Below are positions 50,881 through 60,597 of a stretch of 64,000 bases of DNA, piece by piece. Positions within the stretch are counted from its first letter, which is position 1, and the number at the start of each line of letters is the position of its first letter. The position numbers and the translations under genes were made by a program. This DNA is from an uncultured Coriobacteriaceae bacterium (GTDB lineage Bacteria > Actinomycetota > Coriobacteriia > Coriobacteriales > Atopobiaceae), in assembly GCA_902777325.1 (NCBI GenBank), contig CACYTH010000023.1, positions 1 to 64,000 of the forward strand, written 5' to 3'. The notes beneath the pieces were generated by a model. It did not search any database. It worked only from the letters and a program-made list of their open reading frames with translations, and had not been told where the DNA came from.

Positions 50881-50910
50881 GCCCGCCCCTCCTCTCTCCC
50901 GGGGGCGGGC
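50881..50910 (+). terminator. hairpin inside the ABC operon
   Basis: GCCCGCCCC (50881-50889) pairs with GGGGCGGGC (50902-50910). There is no T-run. It may act as a partial terminator or a 3' stabiliser that keeps binding-protein mRNA in excess over the genes that follow. Confidence 0.55.
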
Positions 50911-50966
50911 CCTCCTCGGACATGTAGATCCTGACGAACGTACCGCACGAAGGAGATAAGAAGGTC

Positions 50967-52478
50967 ATGGAGGGTTTCTTCGAGAGCGCACCGCTTGCCG
51001 AAGCTCGTGACTACGAGCGTCGGATGGAGTCGTACATCGACCCAGAGTCGCGGCCGTGCTTTCACCTGACTCCCCGCGCAGGATGGATGAACGACCCCAA
51101 CGGCTTCTCGTACTACCAGGGAGCCTATCATCTGTTCTACCAGTACAACCCCTATGCGACCGCATGGGCTGCCATGCATTGGGGACATGCGGTAAGCAAG
51201 GACCTGCTGCATTGGGAGTACCTGCCTGCAGCCCTTGCTCCTGACGAGCCTTACGATGACAAGAGCGGATGCTTCTCGGGGAGTGCCATCGAGCTGCCCG
51301 ATGGCCGCCAGCTCTTGGTCTATACCGGTGTCGGCGCAGGTGGACGTAAGCCTGACGGGCGCATGGGTGACCGTCAGACGCAGTGCCTCGCGATCGGCGA
51401 TGGTGTCGACTATGTCAAGTACGAGGACAATCCTGTCATAGGCAGTGAGAACCTTGCACCCGGTGCCAGCATCGAGCATTTCCGCGATCCCAAGATCTGG
51501 CAATGCGAGGACGGCTCCTATCGCTGCGTAGCCGGCGCGACAAACGCCGAGGGCAGCGGAGAGATTCTGCTGTTTGCCAGCGACGATGCGTTCTCGTGGC
51601 GCAAGCTGGGCGTGCTTGCGGAAAACAATGACCGCTATGGCACCATGTGGGAGTGCCCGGACTTCTTCGAGCTCGACGGCAAGAGCGTCCTTCTCGTGAG
51701 TCCGCAGTTCATGCTCCCCGAAGGACACGAGTTCTATAGCGGTAACGGCACGCTCTGCATCATCGGCCATGTCGACGAGCAGACGGGCAAACTGGTGGAG
51801 GAGAGTCTTCACACCATTGATAACGGCATCGACTTCTACGCCACGCAGACCATGCTGACGCCTGATGGCCGACGGGTCATGATTGCCTGGATGCAGAACT
51901 GGGACACCATCACCGAGTCGCCTGTCGCAAAGGGCTTCAAGGGCTGGTATGGCCAGATGACGCTTCCTCGCGAGCTCTCGCTGCGGGATGGCAGGCTCTG
52001 CCAGTGGCCCGTGCGCGAGATTGAGGCCCTGCGCCACGACCGCGTCAGCTATGCGGATGTGCCGGTCGAGGGCAAGGTTGCCCTCGAGGGCGTGAGCGGT
52101 CGCGTGATCGATATGCGTGTGAAGGTTCGTGCCCAGGACGAGGCTGATCCCTATCGTGAGTTCACTCTCTGGTTTGCCCAGGACGAGCGCTTCCACTGCT
52201 CCCTCAGGTACCGCCCCAAGACGGGCACCCTCAAGATCAACCGCATCCATTCTGGTAGCCGCCGCGCATACGTGCACCATCGCAAGTGCGACATTCCTGG
52301 CGCGCCCTGCACCTTGGACATGCGCCTCATCATGGATAAGAACAGCGTCGAAGTCTTCATCAATGGTGGCACGCAAGCCATGACCATGACCATTCCGACC
52401 GATCTGTCGGCAGATGCCATCACGTTCTTCGCAGAAGGCAAGGTCGTGATGGACGTTGAGAAATACGACCTTGCCTAG
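50967..52478 (+). CDS. GH32 fructan hydrolase of the ABC operon
   Basis: A 503-residue GH32 enzyme. Nucleophile D43 is in WMNDPNG, D174 in HFRDPKI and acid/base E229 in TMWECPD. The C-terminal beta-sandwich ends in SVEVFINGGTQAMT. It lacks a signal peptide. Its sequence is clearly distinct from the other two GH32 proteins and closer to classical sucrose/inulo-oligosaccharide beta-fructosidases. Position after the binding protein suggests it splits unphosphorylated oligosaccharides (kestose, inulin-type) brought in by the ABC system. AAGGAG precedes ATG 50967 with somewhat long spacing. Confidence 0.92.
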   Translation: MEGFFESAPLAEARDYERRMESYIDPESRPCFHLTPRAGWMNDPNGFSYYQGAYHLFYQYNPYATAWAAMHWGHAVSKDLLHWEYLPAALAPDEPYDDKSGCFSGSAIELPDGRQLLVYTGVGAGGRKPDGRMGDRQTQCLAIGDGVDYVKYEDNPVIGSENLAPGASIEHFRDPKIWQCEDGSYRCVAGATNAEGSGEILLFASDDAFSWRKLGVLAENNDRYGTMWECPDFFELDGKSVLLVSPQFMLPEGHEFYSGNGTLCIIGHVDEQTGKLVEESLHTIDNGIDFYATQTMLTPDGRRVMIAWMQNWDTITESPVAKGFKGWYGQMTLPRELSLRDGRLCQWPVREIEALRHDRVSYADVPVEGKVALEGVSGRVIDMRVKVRAQDEADPYREFTLWFAQDERFHCSLRYRPKTGTLKINRIHSGSRRAYVHHRKCDIPGAPCTLDMRLIMDKNSVEVFINGGTQAMTMTIPTDLSADAITFFAEGKVVMDVEKYDLA

Positions 52479-52517
52479 CTGAGGTACGCGACTCTGTGAG
52501 CTAAAGAAAGGAACATC

Positions 52518-53672
52518 ATGTCAGAAGTCATTCTGAAGGACATTAAGAAGGTATATGAGAACGGCTACGTCGGCACGCACGACGTGAACATCAAGATCAA
52601 GGACAAGGAGTTCATCGTCCTGGTCGGTCCGTCGGGCTGCGGCAAGTCCACCACGCTGCGCATGGTCGCCGGCCTCGAGGAGATCACAGACGGTGAGCTC
52701 TACATCGACGGCCAGCTCATGAACGACGTCGCTCCGAAGGACCGCGACATCGCCATGGTCTTCCAGAGCTACGCACTGTACCCGCAGATGACGGTGTACC
52801 AGAACATGGCCTTCTCCCTTGAGCTGCGCAAGCTGCCCAAGGACGAGATTGACCAGAAGGTGCGCGAGGCTGCCGAGATCCTGGGCATCACCCAGTTCCT
52901 CGACCGCAAGCCCGCCGCCCTCTCCGGTGGCCAGCGCCAGCGCGTGGCTATCGGCCGCGCCATGGTCCGCGACCCCAAGGTCTTCCTCATGGACGAGCCT
53001 CTGTCCAACCTTGACGCCAAGCTGCGTAACCAGATGCGCGCCGAGATCATCAAGCTGCGCCAGCGCATCAACACCACGTTCATGTACGTCACGCACGACC
53101 AGACTGAGGCCATGACCCTTGGTGACCGCATCGTCATCATGAAGGACGGCTACGTCAACCAGATCGGTACGCCGGTCGAGGTCTTCAACAAGCCCGTCAA
53201 CCTGTTTGTCGCAGGCTTCATCGGCATGCCTGTCATGAACTTCTTCGACAACTGCAAGCTGCTGCTCGAGGACGGCGTGTACTATGCCGAGATCCGCGGC
53301 GTCAAGTTCAAGCTCTCCGACTTCCAGCAGAAGGCCCTCAAGGCCAATGGCCAGCAGGCGTGCGATATCATCGCTGGCATCCGTCCGCAGCACATCAGCG
53401 TGGGCGAGGGCGAGCTGACCGCCAAGGTCGAGGTCTCCGAGATGATGGGCTCCGAGTACAACATTCATGCCCGCTCGCATGATGACGAGGTCGTCATGGT
53501 CGTTCCGACCGTCGGCCTGGATACCGACGTCTCGATGGGCGCCACGGTGCAGTTCACCACCGAGCCGGACCTGATCCAGCTCTTCGACAAGGAGTCTGGC
53601 AACAACCTCATCTGGTACGACGAGGCCTCCGTCGCCGCTAACGAGCCGGTGTGCAAGTCCTACGACTTCTAA
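52518..53672 (+). CDS. msmK: carbohydrate ABC transporter ATPase (MsmK/UgpC type)
   Basis: A 384-residue ATPase. Walker A is GPSGCGKST, signature LSGGQRQR, Walker [13 protein letters not shown] and H-loop [11 protein letters not shown]. The C-terminal TOBE/MalK-like regulatory domain (about 235-384) includes GIRPQHI. Such an enzyme energises CUT1 importers and may serve several of them. LplB-type operons often lack an ATPase, so its presence here makes the system self-contained. It ends the operon; two hairpins follow. Confidence 0.93.
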   Translation: MSEVILKDIKKVYENGYVGTHDVNIKIKDKEFIVLVGPSGCGKSTTLRMVAGLEEITDGELYIDGQLMNDVAPKDRDIAMVFQSYALYPQMTVYQNMAFSLELRKLPKDEIDQKVREAAEILGITQFLDRKPAALSGGQRQRVAIGRAMVRDPKVFLMDEPLSNLDAKLRNQMRAEIIKLRQRINTTFMYVTHDQTEAMTLGDRIVIMKDGYVNQIGTPVEVFNKPVNLFVAGFIGMPVMNFFDNCKLLLEDGVYYAEIRGVKFKLSDFQQKALKANGQQACDIIAGIRPQHISVGEGELTAKVEVSEMMGSEYNIHARSHDDEVVMVVPTVGLDTDVSMGATVQFTTEPDLIQLFDKESGNNLIWYDEASVAANEPVCKSYDF

Positions 53673-53691
53673 GAGTCGTCCAGCCTCTGGC

Positions 53692-53770
53692 GAGACGGTG
53701 CACGGCCTGTACAAAGGCACCGTCTCTCCAGCGTCTCCCTTCCTTTTGGCCCCGCCTTTCAGGCGGGGCC
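53692..53770 (+). terminator. double hairpin terminator of the ABC operon
   Basis: A 10-bp perfect stem GAGACGGTGC/GCACCGTCTC (53692-53726) is followed by GGCCCCGCCT/AGGCGGGGCC (53748-53770) with a TTC loop and TTTTGTT. The second is a standard intrinsic terminator. Confidence 0.9.
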
Positions 53771-53831
53771 TTTTGTTAGGCGCAGGTGGAGAGTCCAGTG
53801 GCACACCAACTCCCACGGAGAAAATGTGCCA

Positions 53832-54569
53832 CTAGTCCGTTTCTACTACGTATTGGAGATAGGCGAGCGACTCGTCCAGACGTGGCGTATTGGCGATGAT
53901 GCCCAGGTAGAAGGACTCGTCTTCAGGGTAGTCCGCAAAGAGGGGGAGGGCGGTCACATCGAGGGCGTTGACCTGCTCGATGGTCTCGGCCTCGTACTCG
54001 TCTGCCTCGTTGAGCTCGACCTCGACGCTGTTGTCCGAGAGCACGACGGTGTTGGACACGAGCAGGGGCTCCTCCTCGTCCGTCATCGACTGCGCTACGG
54101 CTTGCGCATCCTCCAGGTCGAGGAGGTAGCCGCTTGCGGAGAGCAGGTCGTAGGCCTCCTGATTCATGAGCACCACGTCGAGCTGCTCGGCGTCCACGGC
54201 AGCCATGACCTTAAGCTTGGAGGCATAGGCATACTGGTGGGACTGCTGGTCGGTGTCGCGCGACAAGTAGATCTCGCGGAAGCACACGACCTCGCACCTG
54301 CGGGGGCTCTTTCCCTCGGCCTCGACGAAGTCCGTGGTCAAGGTCTTGTCCAGACGCTCGTCAGGCACCACGTTGACGTACGCGACGTAGAGGAGCGGCT
54401 CCTTGTGAGTGATTAGCCAGCGCGTGACAGAGGCAAACGCGACGATCGCGACAAGCGCCAACACGAGCGGGAGCTTGTAGTAGGCAAAGATGTACTCAGC
54501 CTTGTCCCGCAGATTCATCGCACGGAAGGCAGCGCGATTCGCGGCCTTCTCCTTCTCCGAGAGCCTCAT
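53832..54569 (-). CDS. membrane-anchored hypothetical protein of the YesL module
   Basis: A 245-residue protein. A basic N-terminal part (1-33) is followed by one membrane segment (about 34-52) and an acidic extracytoplasmic domain. That domain shows strand/helix alternation and LNQEAYDLL-type stretches reminiscent of a binding-protein lobe. The start is ATG 54569, overlapping the stop of the YesL gene (ATGA). Similar proteins accompany YesL and oligosaccharide ABC genes in clostridia; the function is unknown. A frame further upstream is a shadow of YesL. Confidence 0.7.
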   Translation of the reverse strand: MRLSEKEKAANRAAFRAMNLRDKAEYIFAYYKLPLVLALVAIVAFASVTRWLITHKEPLLYVAYVNVVPDERLDKTLTTDFVEAEGKSPRRCEVVCFREIYLSRDTDQQSHQYAYASKLKVMAAVDAEQLDVVLMNQEAYDLLSASGYLLDLEDAQAVAQSMTDEEEPLLVSNTVVLSDNSVEVELNEADEYEAETIEQVNALDVTALPLFADYPEDESFYLGIIANTPRLDESLAYLQYVVETD

Positions 54570-55228
54570 CGTCCGTTGCGCGCGGCAAACTCTGCCATGT
54601 CGCCCTCCTCGCGCGTGACCAGTCTGAGGACCGGCGCGAGAAGGTAGGAGCTGAGCAGTGCGCACACGCCCTCGCCCAGCACGATGGCGGGGGTGAAGAT
54701 GTTGATGATGACGAGCGCCATGGCCACATGGATGGTAAAGGTGCAGATGGTGCACGAGAGGTAGCGGATGCTCATGAGCAGGGCGTTTCTGAGCATCGCG
54801 CGGTTGGTGTTCTCCACGCGTGCCAAGAGGGCAAAGACGTAGGGCATCACCATGACGTAGGCGACGGTGGCGATGATGACTATGGCAAGGACCAGGGTCA
54901 GAGCAACGGCAAGCGCGCCTGAGGTCGCGGCGGTCAGGTGACGCAGGACGTAGATGTCAGTGCCCAGTACCACGCCAAGGACCAACAGGACGAGCCACAG
55001 CTGCGTTGCCTGCTTGAAGTTCGCGCGGAAGGAGCGGAAGAACTGCTGCGTGATGTCACCCTCCCGGTTTTCGGCAATCTTGAGGGTCACGTAGTAGAGG
55101 GCGGTGGTTGAGGCGCCGATGGTGATGATGGGTAGCGAGCAGATGGTCCAGAGGAGATTGAGATAGCAACCCCAGGCAAGGCGCGACATAATCCTGCTGA
55201 ACTTGCTCTCGGGTGTGAAGATGGCCAT
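54566..55228 (-). CDS. yesL: YesL-family (DUF624) membrane protein
   Basis: A 220-residue protein with five or six membrane segments. LLWTICSLPIITIGASTTALYYV (about 25-47) is the DUF624 hallmark, followed by FFRSFRANFKQAT. YesL proteins sit beside LplBC-type sugar ABC operons and are thought to aid transport or sensing, without proof. It starts three bases after the LacI gene stop and overlaps the next gene, giving a LacI-YesL-anchored protein operon. Confidence 0.88.
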   Translation of the reverse strand: MAIFTPESKFSRIMSRLAWGCYLNLLWTICSLPIITIGASTTALYYVTLKIAENREGDITQQFFRSFRANFKQATQLWLVLLVLGVVLGTDIYVLRHLTAATSGALAVALTLVLAIVIIATVAYVMVMPYVFALLARVENTNRAMLRNALLMSIRYLSCTICTFTIHVAMALVIINIFTPAIVLGEGVCALLSSYLLAPVLRLVTREEGDMAEFAARNGR

Positions 55229-55231
55229 GTC

Positions 55232-56287
55232 TTACTGTTCCCCTTCCGTACGCTCGGTGGACTGACGATAGATCAGGTCAGTCTGCACGTACATGCGGCG
55301 ATACTCGAGCGTCGGCTCGTGGATGCGGGACATCAGAAGCTCCATGGCGTTATAGGCCATCGCCTGCGTGTGAATGTGAATGGTCGTGAAGGATGGCATC
55401 CAGCTGCGCGACTCGGACGAGTCATCAAAGCCGGCAAGCAGGACGTCGCGGGGAACGTCGAACCCCTGCTTGCGAAGAGGTCTCAGCACGTCGATGAGCA
55501 CGAAGTCGTTGGCACAGACAAAGAGCTCCGGCAACTCTTCCAGTGCGGCAAGGCGGGAGCCAATCGAGGTCACCTTGTTATGCCTAATGCAATAGCGCTC
55601 GTCAATGGGGAGGCCTGCAAGATGCATGGCGTTGCGGAAGGCGAGGTAGCGCTCGAAGAACGACTGGCAGTGGGTCCAATCACCCACAAAGCCGATGCGC
55701 TCTATGCCGCGCTTGGCCATGTCATCGACGAGTTGCATGATGCCGGCTGTGTTGTCCATGAGGAGCTGGTCGGAGTTCAGGCTGAACCCGTGCAGCCTTG
55801 CCGGTCCGTCGAAAAAGAGTGTGGGGATGCCCAAATCACAGATAAAGCTGCAGTAGTCGGGGTCAAACATCTCGATGCAGATGATTGCAGCAGTGTTCTC
55901 GAGCCTGAGCGTAAGGGGCAGCTCGCATGCGGCCAGCTGATCGTGGCTGACACGGTGGGTGTTGAGCACGTAGCCACGCTGGGAAAGCTCATATTGCAGC
56001 GCGTCGAGCGTGAGTGAGGCGAAGTGCGAGCGATCGATGAAGACGGTAGTGAGCAGGGCAATCTCGTTTGGCCCCTCGACTACGGAAGTGGTCTCATCCT
56101 TTGGTTTGAGGTCCTGAATGGCGCCCATGAACGCGAACTGCTTGTAGCCCATCTCCATGGCGGTCTTCAGAATGAGCTCGCGCGTGGAGTCCGAGAGGCC
56201 CGCAACATTGTTCAGCGCTTTTGAGACGGTGTTGCGCGAGAGACCAAGCCTGTCGGCAATGTCTTGGATTGTTACCCGTTTACCCAT
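55232..56287 (-). CDS. LacI-family regulator of the ABC operon (candidate)
   Basis: A 351-residue LacI-type repressor. The DNA-binding domain is typical (TIQDIADRLGLSRNTVSKALNN), but the hinge region after it is atypical. The sensor domain (65-345) includes RIGFVGDWTHCQSF and VLLAGFDDSSESR. The perfect GTGTGCATTTGCACAC palindrome 70 bases before its start suggests autoregulation, and near-copies lie at the ABC promoter. It leads the YesL operon. Confidence 0.87.
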   Translation of the reverse strand: MGKRVTIQDIADRLGLSRNTVSKALNNVAGLSDSTRELILKTAMEMGYKQFAFMGAIQDLKPKDETTSVVEGPNEIALLTTVFIDRSHFASLTLDALQYELSQRGYVLNTHRVSHDQLAACELPLTLRLENTAAIICIEMFDPDYCSFICDLGIPTLFFDGPARLHGFSLNSDQLLMDNTAGIMQLVDDMAKRGIERIGFVGDWTHCQSFFERYLAFRNAMHLAGLPIDERYCIRHNKVTSIGSRLAALEELPELFVCANDFVLIDVLRPLRKQGFDVPRDVLLAGFDDSSESRSWMPSFTTIHIHTQAMAYNAMELLMSRIHEPTLEYRRMYVQTDLIYRQSTERTEGEQ

Positions 56288-56356
56288 GTTACCTCGCTTT
56301 CGTTATGTCCATGGTAGCATGGAACATCTTGTTCCCTGTGCATAAAGGACAAATCG

Positions 56357-56372
56357 GTGTGCATTTGCACAC
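56357..56372. promoter_or_regulatory. palindromic operator GTGTGCA-TT-TGCACAC
   Basis: Both 7-base arms are exact inverted repeats. The site lies between two LacI genes, 70 bases before one start, and shares its sequence with sites at 47185 and, in part, 39432. Confidence 0.75.
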
Positions 56373-56399
56373 TAAGCGAGGACTCTCCGTCTTCTGGTC

Positions 56400-57383
56400 T
56401 TACCTGGTGGAGTTGCGTCCGTAGATCTCGAAGCCCATCTTGATCTGGCGAGGAATCTCGTCGCCCTTGTCCATGGCGTCGAGCAGAATCTTTGCCGCCT
56501 CGCGGCCGCTAGTCTTGAAGAAGAGGTGCGCGGAGGTGAGCGAGGGAACGAGGATGCGCGAGAGCTCCGAGTCGCCGATGCCCGTGACCTGCACGTCTTC
56601 GGGAACGCGATGCCCATACTCACGTAGGCAGGTGATTGCCCCGTAGGCCATGTCATCTGAGGCGCAGACGATCGTGTCCACATCGAGCACGTTGTCCATG
56701 ATCTGCTCGCAGCAGAGGTAGCCCGACTCGACGGTGAAGTCGCCCGTAGCGAAGGCGTCCGGCTCCGGCTCGATTCCTGCGGCATGGCAGGCGTCCACAA
56801 AGCCACGACGACGCATCTCACCTGCGGCTACGTCATCCTCGCGCACGCCGATGAAGCCGGGCTTGCGACCCTTCTTCAGCGCGAGCTTGGCAATCTCAAA
56901 GGTGGCCCGATAGTCGTCGTTGTACACGCAGCAGAAGCCATCGAGCTGTTGGCCGAGGATCACGACTGGCGCACTGATTGCCTTCAGGGCCTTGAGATGC
57001 TCGGCAGTGATGACCGTTGCTATGAGAATGATGCCGTCCACACGCGGGCGCTCGGAGAGCACGTGCAGGCAGCGGACTTCCTCGGAGGGGTCGTTGTTTG
57101 TGTTGGACAGGATGGTGTGGTAGTTGGTGCCGACAAACTCCTCGGTGATGCCTGCGAGCATGCGCGAGACCGACTGCGAGTACACCTTGGGGATGATGAT
57201 GCCCACGAGGCTCGTCTTGCCGGTACGCAGCTGCTGGGCGGACTGCGAGGGGACGTAGCCCGTCTCCTGGATGACGCGGCTGATCAGGCGGCGCTTCTCC
57301 TGGCTGACATAGCCGTTGTTGAGGTAGCGCGAGACGGTTGCGCGCGAGACGCCTGCGAGGCGTGCGATTTCGTTGATGTCCAT
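56400..57383 (-). CDS. LacI-family regulator
   Basis: A 327-residue LacI repressor. The helix-turn-helix is INEIARLAGVSRATVSRYLNNGYVS, and YVPSQSAQQLRTGKTSLVGII marks the hinge. The sensor domain has FCCVYNDDYRATFEIAK and ITGIGDSELSRIL-like blocks. Its DNA-reading helix resembles that of the regulator at 45965 (AVSRFLNGGYLS versus TVSRYLNNGYVS), so both may recognise AACGATT-type sites. The start is ATG 57383 after GGAGC. It lies upstream of, and divergent in role from, the YesL operon. Confidence 0.87.
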   Translation of the reverse strand: MDINEIARLAGVSRATVSRYLNNGYVSQEKRRLISRVIQETGYVPSQSAQQLRTGKTSLVGIIIPKVYSQSVSRMLAGITEEFVGTNYHTILSNTNNDPSEEVRCLHVLSERPRVDGIILIATVITAEHLKALKAISAPVVILGQQLDGFCCVYNDDYRATFEIAKLALKKGRKPGFIGVREDDVAAGEMRRRGFVDACHAAGIEPEPDAFATGDFTVESGYLCCEQIMDNVLDVDTIVCASDDMAYGAITCLREYGHRVPEDVQVTGIGDSELSRILVPSLTSAHLFFKTSGREAAKILLDAMDKGDEIPRQIKMGFEIYGRNSTR

Positions 57384-57558
57384 GCAATCAGCTCCGGTGG
57401 TCGGCACCCTTTGTACGTGGCAGCCCGAAGTCGTGTGCACGCCTCAGTACACCCGCAGTTGGAAGGGGTGGTTGCAAGGGGGCACAATCACCATTGTAAC
57501 TAAAAGGGAGGCGGAGCATGGCGCCCCGCCTCCCGCGCGGATCTCTGTTGCCCGTCGC

Positions 57559-58918
57559 CTACGAGCAGGTGATCTCGTAGGTGTGGTCCTTGAGGTTGGC
57601 GTCGAGCTGTGCCCAGGCGTCACCGGAGGTGCGGCGGATGGTGAAGGCGCCGTCCTCGCCGCAGGTGATCTCGAGGTCGCCCTCGACGTCAAAGGCGGGA
57701 TGGCTGTTGCGCAGCTCCATCATGCGGATGAGCTCCTTGACCACCGGACGCTCGACCTCGGAGGCGATCTCCTCGCGGCTGTAGTAGTGGCGGTTGATGT
57801 TGCGGCCTTCCTTGGTGCTCTCGAGCAGCTCGAGGTCGTTCTTGCCGGCGAGCAGGCCCACGTAGTAGACCATGGGGATGCCGCGGGCAAACATCTGGAT
57901 GGCGCGGGCCAGGTCGTAGGCCGCGTCGTCGTTGCCCAGCGCGCTGTAGTAGGTGGTGTTGACCTGGTAGATGTCGAGGTTGTTGTAGGCCTCGGTGTTG
58001 TAGGGGCAGCAGGTCCTTGACGTCGACGATGCCCAGGCCGTCGTGGGTGTCGAGCGTGGTGAACTGGTGCTTGGGGCTCATCTCCATCCAGCGCTTGAGG
58101 TACTGGCCGTCGCCGGAGTACAGGGCGTGGAGGGTGAGCACGGGCAGCGCGAAGTCGTACACCCAGTAGCCCATCTCGGAGACCTTGAACTGCATGGTGT
58201 AGTGCTCGTGGATCTCGGGCAGTACCATGATGTCGGCGCCGAGGACGTCCTGCATGGCGTCGAGCAGGTTGCTCGTGTCAGGCTGCTCGAAGAAGCAGCT
58301 GCCGCCGGCGCGCTTGCAGGCGTAGGCAAAGGCGTCCAGGCGGATGATGGAGGCGCCGTTGTCGGCCATGTTGCGCAGGGTCTCGTCAAAGAAGCGCTGG
58401 GCACGCTCGGACTTGACGTTGATGTCGATCTGCTCCTCGCCAAAGGTGCACCAGACCTTCTCGGTGGTGCCGTCGGCAAACTCGGCCTCCACGTAGGGAG
58501 CGCGCGGCTTGCGCTTGTAGATGGCGTCGACCTGCTCGTCGGTGGGGAAGCCACCCTCGGCAGCCCAGAAGTCCTTGTAGCGGATGAAGAAGTCGGCAAA
58601 CTCGCTGTCGTCCTTCTTGGCCAGGAAGTCCTGGAAGTAGGGGGACTGGCGCGAGATGTGGTTGATCATGAAGTCGAACATCAGGTAGCGCTTGTCGCCG
58701 ATGGTCTTGACGTCGTCCCAGTCGCCGAAGTCGGGGTCGACGATGTCGTAGCGCATGGGGGCAAAGCCGCGGTCGGCAGAGCTGGGGAAGAAGGGCAGGA
58801 TGTGCACGCCGCCGATGGCATCGGCAAAGTGGGCGTCCAGCACCTCGTCGAGGTCCTTGAGATTGTTGCCGAGGCTGTCGGCGTAGGTGATGAGCATGCA
58901 CTTGTTGCTGAGCTTCAT
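57559..58918 (-). pseudogene. gtfA: sucrose phosphorylase, internal deletion and frameshift
   Basis: The N-terminal part (from ATG 58918) matches GH13 subfamily 18 sucrose phosphorylase, with IIRLDAFAYACK (nucleophile Asp) and LPEIHEHY (acid/base Glu) up to LDTHDGLGIVDVKDLL. The matching frame then ends near 58005. The remainder continues in another frame, YNTEAYNNLDIYQVNTTYYS to the end (stop 57559-57561). Compared with streptococcal GtfA, about 20-25 residues are missing at the join. The intact enzyme would split sucrose with phosphate to glucose 1-phosphate and fructose. It follows the GH32 gene on the same strand. Confidence 0.85.
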
Positions 58919-59030
58919 GTGGTCGATCTCCTCCTCGAGGGACAAAGGCGACGGCTCCTTTGCCTGGGTATGGTTGCTTGTGGCTCGGGTGAGGGGGCCG
59001 TCCCCCTCGCCTTGGTTGATGCTTCGGACG

Positions 59031-60527
59031 TTAGTGGGGGACGGTCTCGTTCCAGCCGGGCAGCTCGAGCGTGGGCGCCTTGCCCGCGGCGTCCGCGTAC
59101 ATCTCGGCCATCAGGTTTGCCATGGGATAGGCGACGCCGGCTGTCGCGAAGTCGTTCTTGATGGCCAGGCCTGCCTTCTCGGGGCAGAACCAGCGCGAGG
59201 CAAAGGTCTCCGCGCCGCCGTTGGCAAAGATCTCGACGGCCGAACCATCAACGAGAATGCGCAGTTCGCTGAGGGTGTCGAGCGGGATGGAGCGGTCCTT
59301 GCGGCCAGCCGCAGCGCTCTCGTCCAGATAGTGGATGCCCAGGCGTCCGTCCTCGTAGAAGACCTGGAAGCTCTCGTCAAGCGTGAGCGCGCCCTCGCCC
59401 TCGATGCCTGTGAGCACGATGTCGGCAAGGCGCCCGTCGAGCGCGGCAGTGCCGGCTGCGGGCAGCGCGGCAGCCTCGCCACGCAGCGCCTCAAGCTCGG
59501 GTGCCGGACTCTGCAGGAGACGGCCGTCGGCGCGACGCGTGACCACGCGCGGCACCGTCATGCAGTGCCACCAGTCGAGGCCGTCGGGCACGGAGCTGTA
59601 GTAGTCGTCGAAGGTGCCCATCCAGCCCACCAGCATGGTGCGGCCGGCGTCGTCCACAAAGGTCTGCGGCGCATAGAAGTCGTGACCGAAGTCCCACTGC
59701 ACAAAGGTGCGCTCGTCGATGACGTCGGTGTCGATCACGCGCTGGCCCTCGGGCAGCTCGAAGTAGCCCGGCGTCCAGCGGTTGAACCAGCGGTCCTGCA
59801 GGCGCGGCAGGCCCTGCGGGGAGATGGCCAGGTACTCGCGTCCGTCGAGGCGCACGATGTTGGGGCACTCCCACACGAAGCCGAAGGAGTACTCGGAGTT
59901 GATGGCGCGGCGGAGGGTCCAGTCGATGCCGTTCTCGGAGTCGTAGACCAGGCAGAGGCCACGCGTGTCAATGTGGCGCCCGCCAAGGAGCATGTGGCGG
60001 CAGCCGTCCTGCTCCCAGACCTTCGGGTCGCGCACGTGGCAGCTCAGGTGGTCGGGGTAGTCGCTGTTGCGCATGAGCACCTGCTTGGGGCCGAGCTTCA
60101 GCATCCCGGTCGCAGGGTCAAGCTCCGCGAGGCAGGTGAGGGTGTTCTGCTCGCGTCCGGCATAGACGTAGTCGAAGTCCTTGGGGCTGTGGCCGGGCAC
60201 GGGGGCCACGACATTGCCGGTGTAGTACAGGCGCAGGAGGTCCTCTCCGTCCTTGCCGGCGCCGCGCTCCACAAAGGCGGAACCGCTGAAGACGCCGTGC
60301 CTGTCCTCGGGGATGGACGGCTGCAGGGGGACGCCCTCGTAGGTCCAGTGCAGCAGGTCGGGGGAGGAGAAGAGGCCCCAGGCCTTCTGGTCAACCGTCG
60401 GCCAGTCGTGATCGTACTGATAGAAGAAGTAGTAGCGTCCGCGGAACTGGCAGAGGCCGTTGGGGTCGTTCAGCCAGTTGCGGGGGGAGCGGAGGTGGAA
60501 GCCGACCTCCCAGCTCTTGTTGGGCAT
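59031..60527 (-). CDS. GH32 beta-fructofuranosidase / sucrose-6-phosphate hydrolase
   Basis: A 498-residue GH32 enzyme. D21 in WLNDPNG is the nucleophile, D168 in HVRDPKV stabilises the transition state, and E220 in VWECPN is acid/base. The C-terminal sandwich contains SAVEIFANGGAETF. No signal peptide is present. It is the closest relative of the protein at 34622 within this window. The start is ATG 60527 after AGAAAGGCAG; a longer frame upstream is unlikely. An operator lies 71 bases before the start, and the broken gtfA follows downstream as a likely operon partner. Confidence 0.92.
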   Translation of the reverse strand: MPNKSWEVGFHLRSPRNWLNDPNGLCQFRGRYYFFYQYDHDWPTVDQKAWGLFSSPDLLHWTYEGVPLQPSIPEDRHGVFSGSAFVERGAGKDGEDLLRLYYTGNVVAPVPGHSPKDFDYVYAGREQNTLTCLAELDPATGMLKLGPKQVLMRNSDYPDHLSCHVRDPKVWEQDGCRHMLLGGRHIDTRGLCLVYDSENGIDWTLRRAINSEYSFGFVWECPNIVRLDGREYLAISPQGLPRLQDRWFNRWTPGYFELPEGQRVIDTDVIDERTFVQWDFGHDFYAPQTFVDDAGRTMLVGWMGTFDDYYSSVPDGLDWWHCMTVPRVVTRRADGRLLQSPAPELEALRGEAAALPAAGTAALDGRLADIVLTGIEGEGALTLDESFQVFYEDGRLGIHYLDESAAAGRKDRSIPLDTLSELRILVDGSAVEIFANGGAETFASRWFCPEKAGLAIKNDFATAGVAYPMANLMAEMYADAAGKAPTLELPGWNETVPH

Positions 60528-60597
60528 GGGCTGCCTTTCTCTTGGCGTGCGCGTGCTAGGCTGAGCATATGCCTTACAGGTGTCCGTTGAGCCGTGC

